A stretch of 51,464 nucleotides of DNA from Gallionella sp. (GTDB lineage Bacteria; Pseudomonadota; Gammaproteobacteria; Burkholderiales; Gallionellaceae), in contig DAICZN010000113.1 in the NCBI GenBank assembly GCA_027311105.1, positions 1 to 51,464 on the forward strand, written 5' to 3'. Positions 20,631 to 30,660 of the stretch are shown one piece after another; the stretch's first letter is position 1, and every line of letters starts with the position of its first letter. The notes beneath the pieces were generated by a model. The model ran no database searches, had not been told where the DNA came from, and worked only from the letters and a program-made list of their open reading frames with translations. The position numbers and the translations under genes were made by a program.

Positions 20631-21232
20631 TATTTCTGTATTGCTTTCAGGATCAACGATTGCAGCGCTTCCGGTAATTTTATTTTTCCTGCAAGTGCGA
20701 ATTCATGTGCCACAGACGACATCTTCTGCCAGGTCTTGCGTATGATCTGTATCCATTTTTCCTCGGTGTATTCGGGGTGCTGGGCAGCGAAGCCGGCGAT
20801 GTAATTTTCAAGAAACACCAGATCAACCACGTCTTCCATCATCTGCGTCTCGGAGTTGACCTTCAAACCCTTCTTGCTGACGATTGCCTTGACGCGCGCT
20901 ACCATGTCGTCATCATAACCTGTTTCCTGCATGAGGCGTCCGGCAGTCTCGGCATGAAATTTGTACAGCCCGGTACGCCATTGCAGATAGCCGCTCCTGT
21001 CCATGGGATAGTTGCTGCGCGGGATCTTCCAGCGCTGAATGTGCTGGGCGCGTACCGCAAGTTTCACTGCCTCATGAGCCCCGGGTGCGTAACGTTGCAA
21101 CATTTCGCTCAGTCTGTGCGCGTAGAGCAACTCCTTGGGATACTCCTGGCCATCGGCCGTTTCCTTGTTCGGGTCTTCGGCGTTGGCCCGGTCAAAGGCG
21201 GCGATAGCCGCCTGATAAAGTTTCTGTGTCAT
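20630..21232 (-). CDS. DUF4202-like protein
   Basis: [101 protein letters not shown] resembles DUF4202. Start trimmed. Confidence 0.75.
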   Translation of the reverse strand: MTQKLYQAAIAAFDRANAEDPNKETADGQEYPKELLYAHRLSEMLQRYAPGAHEAVKLAVRAQHIQRWKIPRSNYPMDRSGYLQWRTGLYKFHAETAGRLMQETGYDDDMVARVKAIVSKKGLKVNSETQMMEDVVDLVFLENYIAGFAAQHPEYTEEKWIQIIRKTWQKMSSVAHEFALAGKIKLPEALQSLILKAIQK

Positions 21233-22643
21233 GTTGTTCGTTGGTTGGATGTGTTGATTCGAAATTCCTGCGCAGTTCCAATTTTCGCCGGATGAAAGCG
21301 ACAAAGCGGGTCGCCCAATAGCAACTGCCGATGGTGCGCAAGTGGGTGTAGGAAGCCAGCAGGTTGTGCAGAACGAGCCCGTCCCGCTCACCGTCTATTC
21401 CGTAGCCGCGTTCGACATGGTAGGCAAAGCGGGTGTCCGGCGGCAGATTTATCAGGCTGGAATAATGGAATTCATGCGCCTTGATCTGCTTCGCGGGTGC
21501 GTTGGGGCGCGGCCACGGGTGCTCTCCGTCCTCTTTCAGGTGCACGTAACCACGACCCACGGGCTTGTCGTGCATTTTCACATCTCCCGGGATGGCGCCC
21601 ACCATCCGGTAGCTGCGACCCTGATATTCGATGCTGCGCGACAGATACATCAGTCCGCCGCATTCGGCGTAGGCCGGCATGCCATTTTCGATTGCCTGCT
21701 TGATCTCGCCACGCAATGAACTGTTTGCCTCAAGTTCTGCCGCGCAAGTCTCGGGAAAACCGCCGCCGATATAAAGCGCGTCAATATCCGGCAGGCGTGC
21801 ATCACTTAAAGTATCGAATGGCACCAGCTTTGCCCCTGCCGCTTCCAGCGCATCAAGGTCATCGGCATAATAAAAACCGAAGGCCCGGTCGCGCGCTATG
21901 CCTACGCGCACCCTGTCGCCGCATTGCAGCGGACTGACCCTGGCAAGGTGCGGAGCGTTCAACGGCTCGTTTTGCGACAGCGCAAGCAGTTTGTCCAGAT
22001 CGACCTGTTCAGCGATGGCGTCGCCGATCTGTTTGATTTTTTCCGTGGCGGCGCAGGACTCGTTGCTGGGCATCAGGCCAAGATGCCGTTCGACGATGCC
22101 GAGCCGCTCGTCGTGATGGATCGCGCCGACTACCGGTACATCCGTATAGTGCTCGATGACCGCGCGCAATTTGGCCTCGTGGCGGCCGCCGCCCAGATTA
22201 TTGAGGATCACACCGGCGATATTGATGTCGCGGTCGAACGCCTGATAACCGAGTATCAGCGGCGCGATGCCGCGCGTCATGCCGCGCGCATCGATCACCA
22301 GGAACACAGGCAAACCGAGCAGCTTCGCCAGGGCGGCGTTGCTGTTGCTGCCGTCCAGCGCAAGACCGTCATACAAGCCCTTGTTGCCTTCCACCAGGTT
22401 CACTTCCGCACTATGACGCGCGAAAGTCGCGGTGATGTCATCGTGTTCCATCAAATACAAATCGAGGTTGCGGCAGGCCCGTCCGGATGCCTGGCTGAGC
22501 CACATCGGATCGATGTAATCGGGACCTTTCTTGAAAGGTTGGACCGCGTGCCCGCGTTTGCTTAGCGCGGCACACAAGCCTATGCTGACCATCGTTTTTC
22601 CGGAAGACTTGTGCGCCGCAGAAATCAGTAATCGGCTGCTCAT
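21192..22643 (-). CDS. dsrN: DsrN, cobyrinic acid a,c-diamide synthase-like amidotransferase
   Basis: CobB-like P-loop AAHKSSGKTMVSIGL, GATase YIGGGFPETCAAEL and AYAECGGLMYL; located after dsrP. Confidence 0.9.
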   Translation of the reverse strand: MSSRLLISAAHKSSGKTMVSIGLCAALSKRGHAVQPFKKGPDYIDPMWLSQASGRACRNLDLYLMEHDDITATFARHSAEVNLVEGNKGLYDGLALDGSNSNAALAKLLGLPVFLVIDARGMTRGIAPLILGYQAFDRDINIAGVILNNLGGGRHEAKLRAVIEHYTDVPVVGAIHHDERLGIVERHLGLMPSNESCAATEKIKQIGDAIAEQVDLDKLLALSQNEPLNAPHLARVSPLQCGDRVRVGIARDRAFGFYYADDLDALEAAGAKLVPFDTLSDARLPDIDALYIGGGFPETCAAELEANSSLRGEIKQAIENGMPAYAECGGLMYLSRSIEYQGRSYRMVGAIPGDVKMHDKPVGRGYVHLKEDGEHPWPRPNAPAKQIKAHEFHYSSLINLPPDTRFAYHVERGYGIDGERDGLVLHNLLASYTHLRTIGSCYWATRFVAFIRRKLELRRNFESTHPTNEQHDTETLSGGYRRL

Positions 22644-22651
22644 TTCAGGTT

Positions 22652-23830
22652 TCAGGCTGATTTCGGCAACTCGTGTGGTACGAAATCCAGCACGCGAACT
22701 CCGATGGTTGTAATCAGGAAAGCGATTCCTACACCGCCCATTCCCAGCATTATTTCAGGCAATGACGGCTGGTACAGGCCTATGGCACCATCACCAAAAC
22801 TGCTGGTAACCTGGTAGCCGGGAAAAATGGACAGCGGGAATGCCTGTCCGCCGATGATGAACACATACAGGAAGCAAAAACCGCCCAGGATGATCAGCAA
22901 TGAGGCGAACAGTATGGACTTCGATTTACCCAGCGCAGGATGATAAATCAGCAGTAGCGGAAGCAGATTCCCCAACAGAAAGTAACCTATCCAGAATACC
23001 AACGGGTAAACCCCGCCATCGAGCAGTATGAACCGCTCGAATCCGGTTTGCCTTGCGAAATACAGGTTGGTCAGATGATAGGCTGCCACAAAATACAATG
23101 CGGCAATCACCAGGACCCCCATCAGGTTCTTCATGCGTTTCTGGACATAGGGATCCAGCAGTTTTTCGTTCCATTCATAGATTGAGGATTGCGCCACATG
23201 GAACACCGCCATACCCCAGGCAAAAGACATCACGATAAACATCGGCGGCAAAATCGCCGTACCGTATGCTTGCCTTGCAACCAGAAAGGAAAAGATCACG
23301 CCCGTGCCGGTCGTCAGCACAAAACGCCAGACAAACACCAATAGCCCCGCAGGTTTGGACCACGGGTTCATGCGTTTTTCCATCATGGTCCACAGGTACA
23401 GGGCGACTGCCGAGAACATGCCCGAATAGAGAAAGATGTTCCAGGCAAAGACAGAAGTGGGATTGAAGCGGGTCATCGCCACGATGATGCGGTCGGGGCG
23501 TCCCAGGTCGAGCATCAATACTGTCAAACCGCCCGCGAGCATTGCGATGGAAAGAAGGCCCGCCAAAGGCGCCCTGGCCTTGTAGGCCGGCTTGTTAAAT
23601 ACCGAACCGATGGACGAAACGTTGAGGACGCCGGACGCCGAGACAATCAGAAAAATGGCAAACACATGGGGCATCCCCCAGACAATCTGGTTGTTCATGC
23701 CGGTGATGATGTGGCCGTGCCCCTCCATCATATGCGCCGCATACAAACCCATCAGCACGACCAGACCACCGGCGGCAACCAGTGTATAGAAGACTCTGTT
23801 CTTGAACCGCAATGGAGAGTGGTTTGCCAT
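22652..23830 (-). CDS. dsrP: DsrP, NrfD/PsrC-type integral membrane protein
   Basis: Multi-TM protein following dsrO; NrfD-like. Confidence 0.92.
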   Translation of the reverse strand: MANHSPLRFKNRVFYTLVAAGGLVVLMGLYAAHMMEGHGHIITGMNNQIVWGMPHVFAIFLIVSASGVLNVSSIGSVFNKPAYKARAPLAGLLSIAMLAGGLTVLMLDLGRPDRIIVAMTRFNPTSVFAWNIFLYSGMFSAVALYLWTMMEKRMNPWSKPAGLLVFVWRFVLTTGTGVIFSFLVARQAYGTAILPPMFIVMSFAWGMAVFHVAQSSIYEWNEKLLDPYVQKRMKNLMGVLVIAALYFVAAYHLTNLYFARQTGFERFILLDGGVYPLVFWIGYFLLGNLLPLLLIYHPALGKSKSILFASLLIILGGFCFLYVFIIGGQAFPLSIFPGYQVTSSFGDGAIGLYQPSLPEIMLGMGGVGIAFLITTIGVRVLDFVPHELPKSA

Positions 23831-24562
23831 TTATATGCCCTGATAACGGAGACCGGTGTCCAGTCCCAGATCAGCGCGCACCTGGGTGGAAGCTTGCGTG
23901 CGCATCTTGTTTGAGATTTCGCTGTCCGGATCGTTGAGATTGCCAAACAGGATGGACTTGTTGGGGCAGGCCTCGGCACATGCGGGTTGCAGGCCCTTAT
24001 CGATGCGTTGCACACACATCGTGCAGCTCTCCACCACACCCTTGCCGCGCGGGACATCGGGCTTCTGGTCGTGCAGCGGTTCGTGCACGAATGAGCGTGC
24101 CTTGTAGGGGCAGGCCATCATGCAGTAACGGCAGCCTATGCAGATATGCTTGTCCACCAGCACGATGCCATCAGCCCGCTTGAATGAAGCACCAGTCGGA
24201 CAGACATCGACACACGGGGGTTCCGCGCAATGCTGGCACATCATCGGCAGCGCAAGCGATCGTCCGGTGCGCATGTCCTTGAGTTCTACCTTGCGTACCC
24301 ATTGCGAGTCGGTCGGACTCAACCCGCCGGACAAACCATTCTCCTTGTTGCAGGCTTTCACGCATTTGTCGCAGTCTTCACAGTTCGCGGTGTTGATCAG
24401 CATGCCCCAGCGCACTTTGCCCGAAACAGCCTCGGACTTTCCATGCGCCATGTCGAACATCAGCATTCCCGGGGCAATGGCCACTGCCGCCGCACCGACC
24501 GAGGTTTTCAGGAACTGCCTGCGCTGCTCGCTCGTGTTGCTGATCTCATTCGTATCGCTCAT
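23831..24562 (-). CDS. dsrO: DsrO, Tat-exported 4Fe-4S ferredoxin subunit
   Basis: RRQFLKTSVGAAAVAIAPG Tat-like signal; CxxC clusters CEDCDKCVKAC, CQHCAEPPCVDVCP, CIGCRYCMMACP. Start trimmed. Confidence 0.93.
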   Translation of the reverse strand: MSDTNEISNTSEQRRQFLKTSVGAAAVAIAPGMLMFDMAHGKSEAVSGKVRWGMLINTANCEDCDKCVKACNKENGLSGGLSPTDSQWVRKVELKDMRTGRSLALPMMCQHCAEPPCVDVCPTGASFKRADGIVLVDKHICIGCRYCMMACPYKARSFVHEPLHDQKPDVPRGKGVVESCTMCVQRIDKGLQPACAEACPNKSILFGNLNDPDSEISNKMRTQASTQVRADLGLDTGLRYQGI

Positions 24563-24942
24563 TTGGACTCCCCCTGCACCAAAGATGAGCTGCGCTTGCT
24601 GGAGTGACATTCGAAACAATCGATCTTGACCGCTTCGAAACTGTGACAGCCTTCGCAGAAACTGTCGGCACGCCCGATCACGCTGTTATCGCGCAGGCTG
24701 GCGTGACATTCGATGCAGTTTTTCAGGCTGAATTTCCCGTCGCGCATGCCCTGGTGTACCGTTTCATCGCGCTGCTGAAAAAGCACGCGCATATGGTTCT
24801 TGCGCATCCATTGCGGATCGGCCACGCACTGGCCGCCTTTGCCTATATCCAGCTTGGGCATGCCGTAAATTTCCGTGGCAGTTGCAGAAGCACACATGCA
24901 GAGTATTGCCAGCAGAGCGAACAATTTTGACATTTCTATCAC
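24559..24942 (-). CDS. dsrJ: DsrJ, periplasmic triheme cytochrome c
   Basis: Signal peptide plus CIECH, CEGCH, CFECH motifs. Confidence 0.93.
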   Translation of the reverse strand: MIEMSKLFALLAILCMCASATATEIYGMPKLDIGKGGQCVADPQWMRKNHMRVLFQQRDETVHQGMRDGKFSLKNCIECHASLRDNSVIGRADSFCEGCHSFEAVKIDCFECHSSKRSSSLVQGESK

Positions 24943-24954
24943 TCGCCCATTTGA

Positions 24955-26922
24955 TTAATCGCCCAGCCCCATCTGGATGTATCCGGTCGGGCACACATCC
25001 GCGCAAATATGGCAGCCGATACACTTGTTGTAATCGGTGTCGACATAGCGGCCCAGCGTGGATTTGGCTTTGGGCACGCGGAATACGGCAGTTTGCGGAC
25101 AGTACACCACACAATTGTCGCATTCGAAACACATGCCGCAACTCATGCAGCGTTTGGCTTCGGCTACCGCCTGATCCTGGGGCAGCACGCCGAGGCGGTC
25201 CTGGAAGTTACCCAGTGCGGACTCCTTGCTCAGGGTAATCACGTTGCGTTTGTTGCGCGCGACGATGGAAAAATGGCCCAGGAACAATTTATCGTGCGGA
25301 ATCACATAGCGATCCGAGCGATTGTCAAAATTGTGCACCGCGACATTGGTTTCGCATGTGCCGCGCAAGGGTTCATGCACCTCCTTGACCTCGAGTCCTT
25401 TTTCCATCATCTTGCGCATCAGGTCGAATTGATGGGCATCGATCTTGGGGCGTTTCTCCAGGTCCTTGCCGAGCAGATAATTGTGTATGCCATCCGCCGC
25501 GATCGAGCCGTGGCCGATTGCCGTCGTCAGCAGATGCGGTCTTATGATGTCCCCGCCGGCGAACACGCCTTTCTGTCCGGCGACCAGGTAATTGCGATCC
25601 GTCGATACTGCACCCTTGCCGTTGTTGAATTCTTCCAGCCCGGTAAAGTCTACCGCCTGCCCGATTGCCGACACAATAAGATCGGCGGGAATATCTTCCT
25701 CGGTCCCTGCTATGTTCTTGACCTCAAGCTTGCCGCCGACCAGCTTTGCCTCGCATTGACTGACGCGCAGTGCTGTGGCGCGTCCATCCGCGCAGCGCAC
25801 GATACCGATGGGCACCAGACCGCCACGGATCGCGATGCCTTCCGCGAGCGCCTGCTCTATTTCGTGCTTGTTGGCCTGCATCTTGTCGATGGCGAAGATC
25901 GATGTCAGCGTCACTTCCGCTCCCTGCTTGGCCGAAATTTCCGCCACGTCATGAGCGACCTGGCCCGCGATGGCCTGCTCGAAATCCGTCGGCTGGGATT
26001 GTTCAAGATGACCGAGGCGCCGGGCGACTGTCGCCACGTCGATGGAGGTGTCACCGCCGCCGACCACCACTACGCGTTTGCCGACGTGCTGGAGACGACC
26101 GTCATTGAATGCCTTGAGGAAAGCGGTAGCAGTCACCACGTTGGGTGCGGCGCTGTCTTCAAGGGGCAAGGCCCGGCCGGCCTGGGCACCCATGCCGAGG
26201 AAAACGGCATCGAAGTCCTTGCGGATTTGCTCCAGGGTAATGTCCCTGCCCACACGGCATTTCATCCTCGTCTTCACGCCCAGATCAGTGATGCGCTTGA
26301 TTTCCGCATCCAGCACTTCGCGAGGCGTACGAAAACCCGGTATGCCGTAGCGCATCATGCCGCCGAGATGTTCGTGCTCGTCGAACACGGTGACTTCATG
26401 ACCTTTCAGGGTTAGCTGGTAGGCGCAGGACAAACTGGCAGGGCCGCCGCCGATGACCGCCACTTTTTTACCGGTGGGTTTCGCATCGGTATGGTATGCC
26501 AGGTTGTTGGCAATCCCGTATTCGCCGAGAAAGTGTTCCACCGAGTTGATCCCGACATGGTCTTCAAGCGCGTTACGATTGCACCCGGTCTCGCAGGGTG
26601 CCGGACAAACCCGGCCCGTCACCGACGGAAAGGGATTGGCTTCGGTCAAACGCCGGAACGCATATTCCTGCCAGGCCATGGCCGGTTTGCCGTCGGCCCC
26701 GACCGGCGGCTTTTCGGTGCCGCGCACGATGGCCAGATAGCCGCGTATATCCTCGCCCGCCGGGCAACTGCCCTGGCAAGGCGGCGTGGACTGGATGTAG
26801 GTCGGGCATTTGTGCGTAAAGCTTGCCTGCATGATTTTTTCGCTCAGGCGGCCGACTTTATTATCGCCATCTTTATAGCGGCGGAAGGTGATTTTTTGAG
26901 TTGTTTCAGTTGTTGATGACAT
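24955..26922 (-). CDS. dsrL: DsrL, FAD/NAD(P)-binding Fe-S oxidoreductase
   Basis: GltD-like fold (VAVIGGGPASLSCAYQLTLKGHEVTVFDE), C-terminal ferredoxin clusters; canonical position. Confidence 0.94.
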   Translation of the reverse strand: MSSTTETTQKITFRRYKDGDNKVGRLSEKIMQASFTHKCPTYIQSTPPCQGSCPAGEDIRGYLAIVRGTEKPPVGADGKPAMAWQEYAFRRLTEANPFPSVTGRVCPAPCETGCNRNALEDHVGINSVEHFLGEYGIANNLAYHTDAKPTGKKVAVIGGGPASLSCAYQLTLKGHEVTVFDEHEHLGGMMRYGIPGFRTPREVLDAEIKRITDLGVKTRMKCRVGRDITLEQIRKDFDAVFLGMGAQAGRALPLEDSAAPNVVTATAFLKAFNDGRLQHVGKRVVVVGGGDTSIDVATVARRLGHLEQSQPTDFEQAIAGQVAHDVAEISAKQGAEVTLTSIFAIDKMQANKHEIEQALAEGIAIRGGLVPIGIVRCADGRATALRVSQCEAKLVGGKLEVKNIAGTEEDIPADLIVSAIGQAVDFTGLEEFNNGKGAVSTDRNYLVAGQKGVFAGGDIIRPHLLTTAIGHGSIAADGIHNYLLGKDLEKRPKIDAHQFDLMRKMMEKGLEVKEVHEPLRGTCETNVAVHNFDNRSDRYVIPHDKLFLGHFSIVARNKRNVITLSKESALGNFQDRLGVLPQDQAVAEAKRCMSCGMCFECDNCVVYCPQTAVFRVPKAKSTLGRYVDTDYNKCIGCHICADVCPTGYIQMGLGD

Positions 26923-26942
26923 TGCCTGCCTCCAATTGATTG

Positions 26943-28472
26943 TTATTTCTCACCCAGCCTGATTGCGTTGCTGACCAGCTGGTGAACACCGCCGACCATT
27001 CTTCTGTCAAATCCGTATATAGGCATCACCTTGCTGAACTGGGTCTTGCATATTGCGCAGATGACTGCCATGAAATTAACCCCGTGTTCATCCGAGACCT
27101 GTTTCAACACTTCCATGCGCGGCAAGGCACCCTTCACGCGCAGGTCCATCAAATCGTCGGTCAGCAGCCCGCCGCCGCCGCCGCAGCAGAATGTTTTTTC
27201 GTGAGTGGTGCTCGGATCCATCTCATGGAAATGATTGGCCACCGCCTTGATGATATTGCGCGGAATATCGAACTGGCCACCGGGATATCCGCCCATGCTG
27301 GAACCGCGCGCGACGTTGCAGGAATCATGGAAAGTGATGATGTGCTTGTCGTTGGCTTCCTTGTCGAGGGACAGTGCGCCACGTTCGATCATGTCCCAGG
27401 TGAATTCGCAAATATGGGTCGGCTGCCTGTAACGGTGATCAAGTTGCTTCTGCAGCATCTGGGCGAACTTGTCATCCGGGTCGGCGCCCTCGCCCACGCC
27501 GCTCAGGGTATTCCAGAAACTGTATGCCACGCGCCATGCATGGCCGCATTCGCCGACCACGATGCGCTTTACGCCCAACTCGAGTGCGGCCTGGCGGATA
27601 CGCAACGCCACTTTGCGCAACTGCTCATAATTTCCGATGAACATTCCAAAATTTGCCGCCTCGGATGACATGGACGACAGCGTCCAGCTGGTACCTGTCG
27701 CGTGGAATACCTTGGCATAACCGATCAGGCTGTCGATATGCGGTTCTGCAAAGAAATCCGCCGACGGCGTGATCAACAAAACTTCCGCACCCTTGACATC
27801 GATCGGGAAGCGCACATCAACACCGGTGGCCTCCTTGACATCCTCTTCCAGCCCCTCCATCGTATCGATCAGGGCCGGGCCGGGCAAACCGAGGTTATTG
27901 CCGATCTTGTGCACCTTGCCGATGATTTCGATGTCGTACTTTTGACCATAGCCCACGGAATCCAGAATATCGCGCGCCGCCATCGTGACTTCGGCGGTAT
28001 CGATTCCATACGGGCAAAATACCGAACAGCGCCTGCATTCTGAACATTGATGGTAATAGTTGTGCCACTCGTCCAGCACTTCGCGGGTCAGGTCGCGCGC
28101 GCCTACAAGCTTGGGAAACAGTTTCCCCGGCAAAGTGAAATACCGCCGGTACACACTGCGCATCAGGTCCTGCCGCGCGACCGGCATATTCTTGGGATCC
28201 TGCGTGCCGATGAAATAATGGCATTTATCCGAACAGGCTCCGCAATGCACGCAGCTGTCCATGTACACCTTGAGCGAACGGTACTTGCCAAGCAGGTCGC
28301 CCATTTTGGCAATGGCTTTGTCATGCCAGTCATCCACCAGCTTGCCCGGAAAGCCCAGGGCCTCATTCATTTTTTCACCGGAAACATAAGGGCCGCTTCC
28401 CTCCATCGCACCCGGCTTCAATGCGGGAATGATGGGAATAACGCGGTAAGCCGGTGCGGTAATTTCCGCCAT
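26943..28472 (-). CDS. dsrK: DsrK, HdrD-like Fe-S protein
   Basis: CVHCGACSDKCHYF, CSECRRCSVFCPYGID, CCGGGGG motif. Confidence 0.95.
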   Translation of the reverse strand: MAEITAPAYRVIPIIPALKPGAMEGSGPYVSGEKMNEALGFPGKLVDDWHDKAIAKMGDLLGKYRSLKVYMDSCVHCGACSDKCHYFIGTQDPKNMPVARQDLMRSVYRRYFTLPGKLFPKLVGARDLTREVLDEWHNYYHQCSECRRCSVFCPYGIDTAEVTMAARDILDSVGYGQKYDIEIIGKVHKIGNNLGLPGPALIDTMEGLEEDVKEATGVDVRFPIDVKGAEVLLITPSADFFAEPHIDSLIGYAKVFHATGTSWTLSSMSSEAANFGMFIGNYEQLRKVALRIRQAALELGVKRIVVGECGHAWRVAYSFWNTLSGVGEGADPDDKFAQMLQKQLDHRYRQPTHICEFTWDMIERGALSLDKEANDKHIITFHDSCNVARGSSMGGYPGGQFDIPRNIIKAVANHFHEMDPSTTHEKTFCCGGGGGLLTDDLMDLRVKGALPRMEVLKQVSDEHGVNFMAVICAICKTQFSKVMPIYGFDRRMVGGVHQLVSNAIRLGEK

Positions 28473-28473
28473 G

Positions 28474-29199
28474 CTAGTTCTCCGATTCCATTCGTTTCGC
28501 CCAGGCTGCGATATGGCGTTTCTCGCGGGGATTGTCTACCTGGTTGCGGCCGGGCGAGAAAAACAACCCGGGTGCATGCAACAACTTGCTGATCGGGAAA
28601 ATCATCATCAATAGCGCGACCAGGGATAGATGCACATAAAGACCGATGCTGGAAGGCAGGGCCTGCAAGTCGAAATGCATCAAACCGAGCATGAACCCCT
28701 TAACGGCTATCACATCGGTATGCACAAAAAAACTCATCGTCAAACCGGAGATCGCGATCGCCATGAAAAGCGCGAGCATCAGGTGGTCGGAGGGAGTCGA
28801 GATATAGCGGATGCGCTCGACAAAAATTCGCCGCGCCCATAATCCCGCAACACCGGCCAGCATGGTGATGCCGGCATACGTGCCAAACGGCTGGATGAAC
28901 GCAACCCAGGACCAGACCGGGTCGGTGAAGTAACGCAGGTGACGCAACAGAACCAGTGCCAGGCTGGCATGAAACAACCACCCCAGGCCCCAGGTCCACA
29001 GATTCGCCTTGAACAGGCTTTCAAACAGGAATACTTCCCGCATCATGCGCAACACTACGCCGCCGGTGTTCATTGGTGCCGGGGTGGTAGGTATTTTAAG
29101 CGGTGCCGGAGTGCGTGTATAAATACCGATACGGTAAAACGTACCCACGACAAACACCAAAGTGGCAAAGTAAAACAGGATTGCAAATAAGGTGCTCAT
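28474..29199 (-). CDS. dsrM: DsrM, cytochrome b membrane subunit
   Basis: NarI-like multi-TM protein following dsrC, before dsrK. Confidence 0.92.
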   Translation of the reverse strand: MSTLFAILFYFATLVFVVGTFYRIGIYTRTPAPLKIPTTPAPMNTGGVVLRMMREVFLFESLFKANLWTWGLGWLFHASLALVLLRHLRYFTDPVWSWVAFIQPFGTYAGITMLAGVAGLWARRIFVERIRYISTPSDHLMLALFMAIAISGLTMSFFVHTDVIAVKGFMLGLMHFDLQALPSSIGLYVHLSLVALLMMIFPISKLLHAPGLFFSPGRNQVDNPREKRHIAAWAKRMESEN

Positions 29200-29237
29200 C
29201 TAGGGTCGGCTGCTGTATATAAACTCAAATATCAGGA

Positions 29238-29573
29238 TCAGACGCAACCGGTCGGCTTGGGCAATCCGGCGATCTTGCAAGCCTGCTTGCCCGGACCATA
29301 CGGGAACAATCCATACAGATACTCGCTGTTGCCCTTGTCGGCTCCCAGCTTTTTCCCTATCGCCTTGGTCAGCACGCGAACGGCCGGAGCGATTTGGTAT
29401 TCTTCAAAATACTCGCGCAGGAAATTGATAACTTCCCAATGCTGCTCTGTCATGTCGACATTTTCAGTCTTGGCGATGTATTCGGCGATATCCTTATTCC
29501 AGTCAGCCAGATTGACAAGATAGCCTTCTTCGTCGGTTTCATAAGACTTTCCTTCGACTTCGATGTTGGCCAT
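29238..29573 (-). CDS. dsrC: DsrC with both redox cysteines
   Basis: C-terminus QACKIAGLPKPTGCV. Confidence 0.97.
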   Translation of the reverse strand: MANIEVEGKSYETDEEGYLVNLADWNKDIAEYIAKTENVDMTEQHWEVINFLREYFEEYQIAPAVRVLTKAIGKKLGADKGNSEYLYGLFPYGPGKQACKIAGLPKPTGCV

Positions 29574-29600
29574 GGTAATTCTCCTTAATTATGATAAAAG

Positions 29601-29897
29601 TTAAAGCCAGGATTGGCAGTTTTTGTTGGTCGTGGTGAGATCGACGAAGCCGCCGTAATCGACCGGTGAAACACCATCGATGATGCGATCGGAAAATCCG
29701 CGCGCATCAAGGTCCGGCTGCAAAACATAAACTTTGCAGCGCCCCATCGCCTCGTGGATTTTATCCTCAAACACATTGCCGGATGTGGCAGCGTAGACCG
29801 CGTCTTCAATAAGCAAAATGTCACCCGATTGAACCACGCGCAAACAGCTGTCGAGCGCGCAGTTCGTCAAAGGTGACTTGTTGATGATATGCAACAT
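29601..29897 (-). CDS. dsrH: DsrH
   Basis: MLHIINKSPLTNCALDSCLRVVQSGDILLIEDAVYAA; DsrH/TusB family. Confidence 0.93.
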   Translation of the reverse strand: MLHIINKSPLTNCALDSCLRVVQSGDILLIEDAVYAATSGNVFEDKIHEAMGRCKVYVLQPDLDARGFSDRIIDGVSPVDYGGFVDLTTTNKNCQSWL

Positions 29898-29911
29898 TTA
29901 ACGGCTCTCCC

Positions 29912-30277
29912 CTAGAAGCTCAAGACCACGTCTTGCTGATTCATCAACTCGCCCATTTCTGCGCGCCCCAACACGGTCACATCCACCAGCAAATCTTCCT
30001 CGCTGAGGCCGCGTGCCTGCATCGATTCTTTTTCGACATACAATTTCTCGATGTCGTAACCTTCCAGCGCGAGATAGGCCGGCGAAAAGTTCTTGGTCGC
30101 AATACCCTTGGTTTGTTGCCCCTTTTTAAGCTGGTATACGCCGTCATCCAGAAATACCAGGGAAACATCCTGATCGAATGCAGCGGTGATCAGTACCACC
30201 TCAAGCGACTCCAGCGCGTATATCGTGCCATGCGGAGCCTTGCGGTTAACGAACATGAATTTCTTGATTTCACTCAT
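29912..30277 (-). CDS. dsrF: DsrF
   Basis: APHGTIYALESLEVVLITAAFDQDVSLVFLDDGVYQLKKGQ; DsrF/TusC family. Confidence 0.93.
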   Translation of the reverse strand: MSEIKKFMFVNRKAPHGTIYALESLEVVLITAAFDQDVSLVFLDDGVYQLKKGQQTKGIATKNFSPAYLALEGYDIEKLYVEKESMQARGLSEEDLLVDVTVLGRAEMGELMNQQDVVLSF

Positions 30278-30286
30278 CCCGCCCCC

Positions 30287-30646
30287 TTAATCGCCGAACA
30301 CGATCAAACGATCTGTCTTGACGCCCGCTTCCACCATCTGCCCCAGACCGGAAATCCTGAAACCTTTCGCCAGGTTTTCCTCCTTGATGCCGCGTCGCAA
30401 AGCCGCCGCCACACAAACAACAAGATCGACGCCATGCTCTTCGTTAAGCTTGCCCCAGCGGTTCACGATATGCCGGTCATCCTGCGGGGGCTCTGTCAGC
30501 TTCGATGCGTTGTTCACACCATCGTGATAAAAAAACACGCGCCATATTTCATGGCCTTTTTCCATCGCGGCCTTGCAGAACAGGTAGGCCGTATCACTGG
30601 CCTGGTGCTGGTAGGGCCCTTCGTTAACAACAATCCCGAATTTCAT
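30287..30646 (-). CDS. dsrE: DsrE
   Basis: MKFGIVVNEGPYQHQASDTAYLFCKAAMEKGHEIWRVFFYHDGV...VCVAAALRRGI; DsrE/TusD. Start trimmed. Confidence 0.95.
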   Translation of the reverse strand: MKFGIVVNEGPYQHQASDTAYLFCKAAMEKGHEIWRVFFYHDGVNNASKLTEPPQDDRHIVNRWGKLNEEHGVDLVVCVAAALRRGIKEENLAKGFRISGLGQMVEAGVKTDRLIVFGD

Positions 30647-30660
30647 GCGGCCACTCCAGG

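Noticed and set aside
25009-26415. 468-aa plus-strand ORF
   Set aside because: Antisense to dsrL; a product of high-GC codon bias.
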